Positions 59,626 through 64,000 of a DNA stretch of 64,000 bases are shown piece by piece. The translations under genes and the position numbers were made by a program. This DNA is from Streptantibioticus ferralitis (GTDB taxonomy: Bacteria > Actinomycetota > Actinomycetes > Streptomycetales > Streptomycetaceae). The stretch spans positions 124,001 to 188,000 of the forward strand of contig NZ_JARHTQ010000005.1 in assembly GCF_029223525.1 (NCBI RefSeq), written 5' to 3'. The notes under the pieces were generated by a model, which was not told where the DNA came from, searched no databases, and saw only the letters and a list, made by a program, of their open reading frames with translations. Positions within the stretch are counted from its first letter, which is position 1. Each line of letters opens with the position of its first letter.

Positions 59626-60810
59626 ATGCCCGAGGAGACTCACTCCCACATCGGCGCGCGGCTCAGGGAAGTCCGAAAGCGGCGGGGGCTGACGCAGCGG
59701 GGGCTTGCGTCCGCGTCCGGGGTCTCCCTGTCTCTCATCCGCAAGTTGGAGCAGGGCGAGCGGGCCGATACACGGCTGGAGACCGCCCGGCAACTCGCCG
59801 TCGCCCTGCGCGTGCCCACAACCCGCTTCATCGCCGAACACCCCGAAGACGGTGCTGACGCCACCACCATGGACCACTGGGGCGCCGTGCGGCGCGCGCT
59901 GCTGACGCCCGGTCCCCCCGGTCCTGGTGAACTGCCTACCGCCAATGGGGTTCGCCAGGCTATCGACGCTGCTCTCCCACTGTTCGCCTCCGACCAGTTT
60001 GCGGAACTGGGCACGGTTCTACCCGCGCTGCTGCGCGACGCCGACACCCTTGTGGAGATCACCCCGGAGGGGCGCCGCATCCGTGGTCGGCTGCTGCAAC
60101 TGACTGGATGGCTGCTCACGCAGACGCGCCAGTTCGATGCTGCGGCCACCGCACTGGAGCGGGCCATGGACGATGCGGGCGACCGGCTTGACGGTGCTAC
60201 GACGGTTAGCATCGAGTGCTGGCTGATGCTACGGCGGGGCCGCGTCGCCGACGCCAGGGACCTCGCTATCCGGTGGGCTGACGAGGTGGAGCCGCGCATG
60301 TCACGTGCCACCCCGGAGGAACTGAGCGCGTGGGGATGGCTGCTGCTTCGCGCTTCGGCTGCGTCCATTCGCGATAATCGGCCCGGTGAGGCCGAGGACG
60401 CGCTACGGCTCGCCCGCTCGGCGGCCGTCGCCATGGGGGCTGAGCGGACCCCGGGCGACTTCCTGCGCACCTTCGGACCGGTGACGGTTGCGCTGAAGCG
60501 AGCAGAGACCGCGATGATCGCCGATGAGCCCGACAAGGTGCTGAAGCTCGCTGCCGCCATCCCAACCAAGGGTTTGCGGCCGACCTCGAATAACGTCAAT
60601 CGGCACCGGCTCGATGTGGCGAACGCCCACGTGCGGCAGCGCCAGTACGCGGACGCCGTGGACGTGCTGAAGGGCATCCGGGGCGTGGCGCCTCAGTGGC
60701 TGCCACACCAGCGGTACGCCCGGGACATCGTGGAGCGGATCATCACGAAGCGACGGACCCTGACGACGGACATGCGGGAACTCGCGGACGCGGTGGGCAT
60801 GCACGTGTAG
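59626..60810 (+). CDS. XRE-family regulator with C-terminal TPR-like domain
   Basis: This 394-residue protein has an XRE HTH at residues 8-65 (REVRKRRGLTQRGLASASGV, LSLIRKLEQGERADTRLETA). The rest is helical repeats (LLTQTRQFDAAATALERAMD, GEAEDALRLARSAAVAMGAE, RQYADAVDVLKGIRG). This architecture is common for signal-responsive regulators in Streptomyces integrative elements. ATG a few bases after the 27-bp dyad, with GGAG in between. Likely the element's master regulator. Confidence 0.88.
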   Translation: MPEETHSHIGARLREVRKRRGLTQRGLASASGVSLSLIRKLEQGERADTRLETARQLAVALRVPTTRFIAEHPEDGADATTMDHWGAVRRALLTPGPPGPGELPTANGVRQAIDAALPLFASDQFAELGTVLPALLRDADTLVEITPEGRRIRGRLLQLTGWLLTQTRQFDAAATALERAMDDAGDRLDGATTVSIECWLMLRRGRVADARDLAIRWADEVEPRMSRATPEELSAWGWLLLRASAASIRDNRPGEAEDALRLARSAAVAMGAERTPGDFLRTFGPVTVALKRAETAMIADEPDKVLKLAAAIPTKGLRPTSNNVNRHRLDVANAHVRQRQYADAVDVLKGIRGVAPQWLPHQRYARDIVERIITKRRTLTTDMRELADAVGMHV

Positions 60811-60818
60811 CGTTCGGT

Positions 60819-60852
60819 GGCACTTCCGGGCCGGGGGCATGGGAAGTGCCAT
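60819..60852. terminator. Hairpin after the XRE gene
   Basis: GGCACTTCC and GGAAGTGCC form a 9-bp stem about ten bases after the stop. A likely terminator. Confidence 0.55.
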
Positions 60853-60921
60853 TGAGCGGCCTATCACGAACTGTCTACGGTCGGTTACCTCACGTAAATC
60901 CCTTTGGGCGTGGAGCCGACC

Positions 60922-61323
60922 ATGACAGCCGATCAGCCGCTGGCGTTCATCTATGACCGCCGCGCCACATCGCACAGAGAACTCCTCGAAGCGCGCCTCA
61001 AAGCGTGCGCCAAGTACACCAGCGCGCAGGGCTGGGGCTTCGGGGGATGGTGGGTCGATGAAGGCGAGGAGGCCCTGACGGACCGCAGGCCCGCCTTCGA
61101 CTTGCTTCTCCATGCGATGCAGGACGCCGGAAGCGACCGCCCGCGGGTATGCCTGATCTTCGGCTGGGGGCGTCTCTCTCACAACGAGCGTATCCGCGGA
61201 GTGATGATGCGGCGCGTCCTTCTAAGCGGAGGCTGGGTGGAGACCTGCCAGGGTGAGAAGCGCACCGCGGACGGCCAGTGGATTCCGACGGGCCGCCTCA
61301 CCTCGGCCCCCATGCTGCCGTGA
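60922..61323 (+). CDS. Resolvase-fold protein lacking the catalytic serine
   Basis: This 133-residue protein aligns with the N-terminal domain of serine recombinases: LAFIYDRRATSHRELLEARL where active enzymes read Y-x-R-x-S-T, then EARLKACAKYTSAQGWGFGG, DRRPAFDLLLHAMQD and IFGWGRLSHNERIRG in place of LDRLSR. The nucleophile position is Ala and no DNA-binding domain follows. It may be a non-catalytic partner or regulator in the element. ATG with GGAG six bases upstream. Its stop overlaps the next tiny gene. Confidence 0.7.
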   Translation: MTADQPLAFIYDRRATSHRELLEARLKACAKYTSAQGWGFGGWWVDEGEEALTDRRPAFDLLLHAMQDAGSDRPRVCLIFGWGRLSHNERIRGVMMRRVLLSGGWVETCQGEKRTADGQWIPTGRLTSAPMLP

Positions 61324-61424
61324 ACGGGCGCCCGCGGGTGGCCGCTCTGCTGCAGTTCCTCGCCGCCGTCGGCATCATCGCGTTCGTTCTGTACGTGGGC
61401 GCCACAGCCAACGGCGCCACATAA
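61320..61424 (+). CDS. 34-residue single-helix membrane peptide
   Basis: A GTG overlaps the stop of the resolvase-like gene by four bases, so it is probably translationally coupled. A basic start (MNGRPR) is followed by one hydrophobic helix (VAALLQFLAAVGIIAFVLYV) and a short polar tail. Small membrane peptides of this size occur in transfer modules of Streptomyces elements; the function is unknown. Confidence 0.5.
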   Translation: MNGRPRVAALLQFLAAVGIIAFVLYVGATANGAT

Positions 61425-61507
61425 GCCCTTGCCCCGGCCGTGCCAACCGCCGGACGGCCCCAACGGCCGGGGCGGGCTCCAGGAAACCGACCATCGAAGG
61501 AGCGCAC

Positions 61508-61561
61508 ATGTGCATCCGCCGCAACCCGTTCGAGTGGCGCTGCCGCCATCCGGACGCCTGA
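61508..61561 (+). CDS. 17-residue Cys/Trp-containing peptide
   Basis: ATG seven bases after a strong AAGGAG encodes MCIRRNPFEWRCRHPDA. The good ribosome site and the position in a run of tiny genes support translation; coding evidence is otherwise thin. Confidence 0.35.
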   Translation: MCIRRNPFEWRCRHPDA

Positions 61562-61580
61562 AACGGTCACCTGAGGGATC

Positions 61581-61808
61581 ATGCGCCGCATGACGACGCC
61601 CGCGCCGAACCCTCCGTTGATGCTGTGTCGCGCCTGCCATAACCCGATGTGGTGGGACGTCACGTACCCGCATGAACCGTGCTGGTACTGCTCCATCTGT
61701 AAGACCCCCGCGCACAGGGAACGCCCGTCTCCGCCTTGCCCAGCAGGCTGTCCTCTTCCGGTGACCGCGCTGGAGCGGGGAGGCACGTACAGGTTCATCT
61801 GTCACTGA
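61581..61808 (+). CDS. 75-residue zinc-ribbon-like protein
   Basis: CRACHNPMWWDV and CWYCSICKTPAH give two CxxC knuckles and a further Cys pair (PPCPAGCPL) near the end. This is a likely small zinc-binding protein of the element. GAGGG lies just before the first ATG; the second ATG (three codons in) is better spaced. Unrecognised family. Confidence 0.5.
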   Translation: MRRMTTPAPNPPLMLCRACHNPMWWDVTYPHEPCWYCSICKTPAHRERPSPPCPAGCPLPVTALERGGTYRFICH

Positions 61809-61848
61809 CAAGAATCGAGGCGAGGGAAATGAGCGTCGGACAGCCCTC

Positions 61849-61968
61849 GTGTCCGAAAACGGCCACGGCCCCATGGTCGTCCAGGACGACGGCCAGAGCT
61901 GTATCGCCTACTGCATGGAATGCGGACACCAGGAGTACGCCGGGCCCAGCCAGCAGCCGCAGCAGTAG
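61849..61968 (+). CDS. 39-residue peptide with Cys pair motif
   Basis: GTG frame with SCIAYCMECGHQEYAG, a CxxxCxxCxH cluster that could bind zinc, and a Gln-rich end. The ribosome site is poor and the start may lie elsewhere. It is kept because the motif resembles the neighbouring tiny gene and the frame ends just before the right repeat. Confidence 0.35.
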   Translation: MSENGHGPMVVQDDGQSCIAYCMECGHQEYAGPSQQPQQ

Positions 61969-61979
61969 AACCGGCCCCA

Positions 61980-62080
61980 TGAGCCGCGGCTCCGGGACGC
62001 GGTGGTGGGGGCGCGCACATGCGCCGCCACCACCGTCATCTCCACCGCGTCACGGACGGTCGGCGGATGGTTGCGGAGCG
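61980..62080. repeat. 101-bp direct repeat, right copy (putative attR)
   Basis: Five mismatches to 55664-55764, with the same start TGAGCCGCGGCTCCGGGA and end GGATGGTTGCGGAGCG. Beyond it the host genes resume. Confidence 0.75.
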
Positions 62081-62178
62081 CTGTGCGATACGGGAGGTTG
62101 TTCCCCGGCGCCGTCCCAAGGAACCCTGGGACGACGGCAGTCGGAGCACACCAACACGATCACGAGGCGGTGCTGACC

Positions 62179-62745
62179 ATGGCGGCGAAGATCCTGCTAG
62201 TCACCGGTGACGCGGCGGAGTCACTGGAGGTGCTCTACCCCTACCAACGGCTTCGGGAAGAAGGCTACGACGTCAAGATCGCAGCGCCGAAGCGCAAGCA
62301 GCTGCGCTTCGTCGTCCACGACTTCGAGGACGGCTTCGACACCTACACCGAGAAGCCGGGCTACACCTGGCCCGCCGATCTCGCCTTCGCCGAGGTGGAC
62401 CCGGCCGACTACGCCGCCTTGGTCATCCCCGGCGGACGGGCGCCCGAGTACCTGCGCAACGATCCCGAACTCCAGCGGATCGTCCGGCACTTCTTCGGTG
62501 CCGACAAGCCCGTCGCGCAAATCTGCCACGGCGCGCAGATCTCCGCCGCGGCAGGGGTGTTGAAGGGCCGCCGTACCGCCGCCTATCCCGCCATCGAGCC
62601 GGAGGTCGCGGCGGTCGGGGCCCGTTACGAGGACGGCGAGGCCGTGGTGGACGGCGTTCTGGTCTCGGCCCGTGCCTGGCCCGACCACCCGGCGTGGATC
62701 CGGGCCTTCATCGAGGTACTGCGCGCCAAGGCGCCGACCGTCTGA
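62179..62745 (+). CDS. DJ-1/PfpI-family protein
   Basis: This 188-residue protein has the DJ-1/PfpI flavodoxin-like fold: ILLVTGDAAESLEVLYPYQR with the active-site Glu, VIPGGRAPEYLRND, and the nucleophile elbow VAQICHGAQISAAAG with Cys and His. Members are glyoxalases, deglycases or proteases; HspA-type stress roles are common. ATG at MAAKILL; a GTG three codons earlier is possible. Confidence 0.92.
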   Translation: MAAKILLVTGDAAESLEVLYPYQRLREEGYDVKIAAPKRKQLRFVVHDFEDGFDTYTEKPGYTWPADLAFAEVDPADYAALVIPGGRAPEYLRNDPELQRIVRHFFGADKPVAQICHGAQISAAAGVLKGRRTAAYPAIEPEVAAVGARYEDGEAVVDGVLVSARAWPDHPAWIRAFIEVLRAKAPTV

Positions 62746-62837
62746 CCCCTCCCCTCCCCTCCCGCCCGGCACCCGGCCTCGATGGATGATGGACCGGTGC
62801 GCAGACGCGTGACGTACGGCGGGAAGGGCGTGGGCAG

Positions 62838-63332
62838 GTGTCGGACGACACGGGGATCGCGACGGCGGAGCAGGCGGCCAACGACGCACGGGTGCTGGCG
62901 TTCGGCCGCCTGCTGGGAGCCGCCAACCGCCTGGAGTACATCCTCGGCCGCGCCATCGAGGAGGAGTGCGGCATCAGCCACCTGATGTTCGAAGTGCTGC
63001 TGATCCTGGGCCGGGCGGGCGGCGAGGGACTGCCGATGCGGAGCATCGCCCAGGAGCAGGTGCTGACCACCGGCGGGGCGACCCGCCTGGTGGACCGGAT
63101 GGAGGCGGCGGGGCTGGTGAGCCGGGAACCGGCGCGGGACGACCGGCGGATGCAACTGGTCCGGTTGACCCCGCTCGGGGAGCGGACCGCGGTGCGGGCG
63201 GCCCGGGTGCATGCGGAGAACGTTCAGCGGTACTTCCTCGACCCGCTGCCCGCGGCGCATCGCGAGCGGTTCGCCGCCGATCTGCGCACCCTCAGCCACT
63301 GCGCTCGCGACATGCTGCCCCGGCTGCGCTGA
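62838..63332 (+). CDS. MarR-family regulator
   Basis: This 164-residue protein has a MarR winged HTH: FEVLLILGRAGGEGLPMRSI, LTTGGATRLVDRMEAAGLVS, and the wing REPARDDRRMQLVRLT. Dimerisation helices sit at both ends. GTG start. A DsbA-family gene follows in the same direction 94 bp downstream, so a redox or electrophile signal is plausible. Confidence 0.9.
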   Translation: MSDDTGIATAEQAANDARVLAFGRLLGAANRLEYILGRAIEEECGISHLMFEVLLILGRAGGEGLPMRSIAQEQVLTTGGATRLVDRMEAAGLVSREPARDDRRMQLVRLTPLGERTAVRAARVHAENVQRYFLDPLPAAHRERFAADLRTLSHCARDMLPRLR

Positions 63333-63426
63333 GCCCCGGCGCAGGGCCCACCAGCCGGAATACCTGACGAGTCAGATACTGTTCCCTCAGGTGAATCGCG
63401 TCCGCGCCATCCCTCGGAAGGTCCCT

Positions 63427-64000
63427 ATGAAGCTTGTCTACGTCTTCGACGCGTACTGCGGCTGGTCGTACGGGTTCGCCCCCGCCATGAGCGAGATCGC
63501 CCGCCGCCACCCGGCGCTGCCGGTCGAGGTCGTCTCCGGCGGCCTGTTCACCGGCGCCCGCCGGGTACCGATCCGCGAGTTCGGCTACGTACAGGACTCG
63601 AACGCCAAGATCAGCGAGCTGACCGGAGTCCGGTTCGGCGCGGCCTACCAGCGGCTGATCGCCGACGGTTCGTTCGTCATGGACTCCGGGGCGGCCGCCC
63701 GCGGTATGGCCGCACTGCGTACCGCCGCGGCGGACCGTGCCGTGCATCTGGCCGCCGCCCTGCAGGAGGCGTTCTATGTGGACGGCCTGAGCCTGTCGGA
63801 TCCGGCGACGTACCGGAAGATCGCCGAGAGCGCCGGGCTGGACGCGGACGGGGTGGTCGCCGCGCTGCGGTCGCCCGCGGCTCAGGCTGCCGCCGAGGCC
63901 GACTTCCGCCGCTCCCACGAGATCGGCGTGGACGGCTACCCCACCCTGCTCGCCGTCGACGGCGACCGGGGCGCCGTTCTGGCCCGCGGGCACGCCACCG
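63427..64000 (+). CDS. DsbA-family thioredoxin-fold protein (partial, runs off right edge)
   Basis: At least 191 residues. The thioredoxin-fold start VYVFDAYCGWSYGFAPAMSE has a C-x-x-S site, as in FrnE/2-hydroxychromene-isomerase-like DsbA members rather than C-x-x-C. A helical insert follows, then the cis-Pro region DGYPTLLAVDG. Cytoplasmic (no signal peptide). ATG with GGAAGG upstream. The last few residues lie beyond the window. Probably controlled by the MarR gene before it. Confidence 0.88.
   Translation, partial: MKLVYVFDAYCGWSYGFAPAMSEIARRHPALPVEVVSGGLFTGARRVPIREFGYVQDSNAKISELTGVRFGAAYQRLIADGSFVMDSGAAARGMAALRTAAADRAVHLAAALQEAFYVDGLSLSDPATYRKIAESAGLDADGVVAALRSPAAQAAAEADFRRSHEIGVDGYPTLLAVDGDRGAVLARGHAT

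Larger units (their letters stand above)
55664..62080. mobile_element. Decayed integrative element between 101-bp direct repeats
   Basis: The repeats enclose 6.2 kb with a serine-integrase N-terminal remnant at the left edge and its C-terminal zinc-ribbon part at 58931. Also inside are an XRE/TPR regulator, a resolvase-like protein, and tiny zinc-motif and membrane peptides at the right edge. This is a gene set typical of integrated plasmid- or prophage-like elements in Streptomyces. A segment with a desaturase, an AraC gene and an IS630 remnant splits the integrase, so the element should be immobile. Confidence 0.6.

Noticed and set aside
1-64000. tRNA, rRNA and CRISPR arrays
   Set aside because: No cloverleaf with a TTCRA arm, no rRNA-like conserved blocks and no spaced repeats were seen on reading both strands.

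Overview
The window is very GC-rich DNA with GTG and TTG starts, many 4-bp ATGA/GTGA stop-start overlaps and a gene set typical of Streptomyces or a close relative: xylAB with a ROK regulator, an rpfA-type transglycosylase behind a c-di-AMP riboswitch, MMPL and MFS exporters, and many TetR/MerR/WYL regulators. No rRNA, tRNA or CRISPR array was seen.

Left part (1-8736): small metabolic genes and their regulators (WYL regulator, SDR, old-yellow-enzyme reductase with a MerR regulator, amidohydrolase with a divergent TetR, two small membrane proteins). Several genes here are broken: an internally deleted alpha/beta hydrolase, a merR stub and a PfpI stub.

Centre (8737-27491): a three-level nested transposon, with each level supported by inverted repeats and an exact 5-bp target duplication. 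The outer Tn3-family element (8737-27491, duplication AGGAA) lies in a gntP-type gluconate permease pseudogene and carries tnpA, a MurJ-like lipid II flippase gene, tnpR and a small membrane protein. A Tn402/Tn5053-like tniABQR element (13904-26259, duplication ACCGC) sits in the res region of the outer element and carries a MerR regulator. A second, related Tn3-family element (16360-22992, duplication GAAGC) splits tniB and carries a secreted-type serine hydrolase/beta-lactamase-fold gene, an HTH gene plus ClpN-domain gene, and a long resolvase.

Middle right (28086-39508): xylA, divergent xylB-ROK regulator, an acetyltransferase, a secreted I36-type protein, a GT87-like mannosyltransferase, two facing gene remnants, and an MFS-MMPL export pair with a divergent TetR regulator.

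Heme locus (39579-49197): two divergent operons. Rightward are hemE-hemF-hemA-hemC-hemB, then a ferredoxin/metallo-beta-lactamase fusion. Leftward are hemH-hemG and an ATC-hydrolase-like gene. HemF, a Myxococcus-type HemG and a ferrochelatase resembling the animal enzyme together make the protoporphyrin branch of heme synthesis. That is unexpected in an actinomycete, where the coproporphyrin branch is the rule, and it points to a transferred or specialised second pathway. hemL, hemD and hemQ are not in the window.

Right part (49470-64000): c-di-AMP riboswitch and rpfA, an acetyltransferase, a patatin-like lipase, small hypotheticals and a secreted GH65 acid-trehalase-like enzyme with a discoidin domain. 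A decayed integrative element follows (55664-62080), bounded by 101-bp direct repeats. It holds two pieces of a serine integrase, a sterol-desaturase-like gene, an AraC regulator, an IS630 remnant, an XRE/TPR regulator, a resolvase-fold protein lacking its catalytic serine, and several tiny genes. The window ends with PfpI, MarR and DsbA-family genes.
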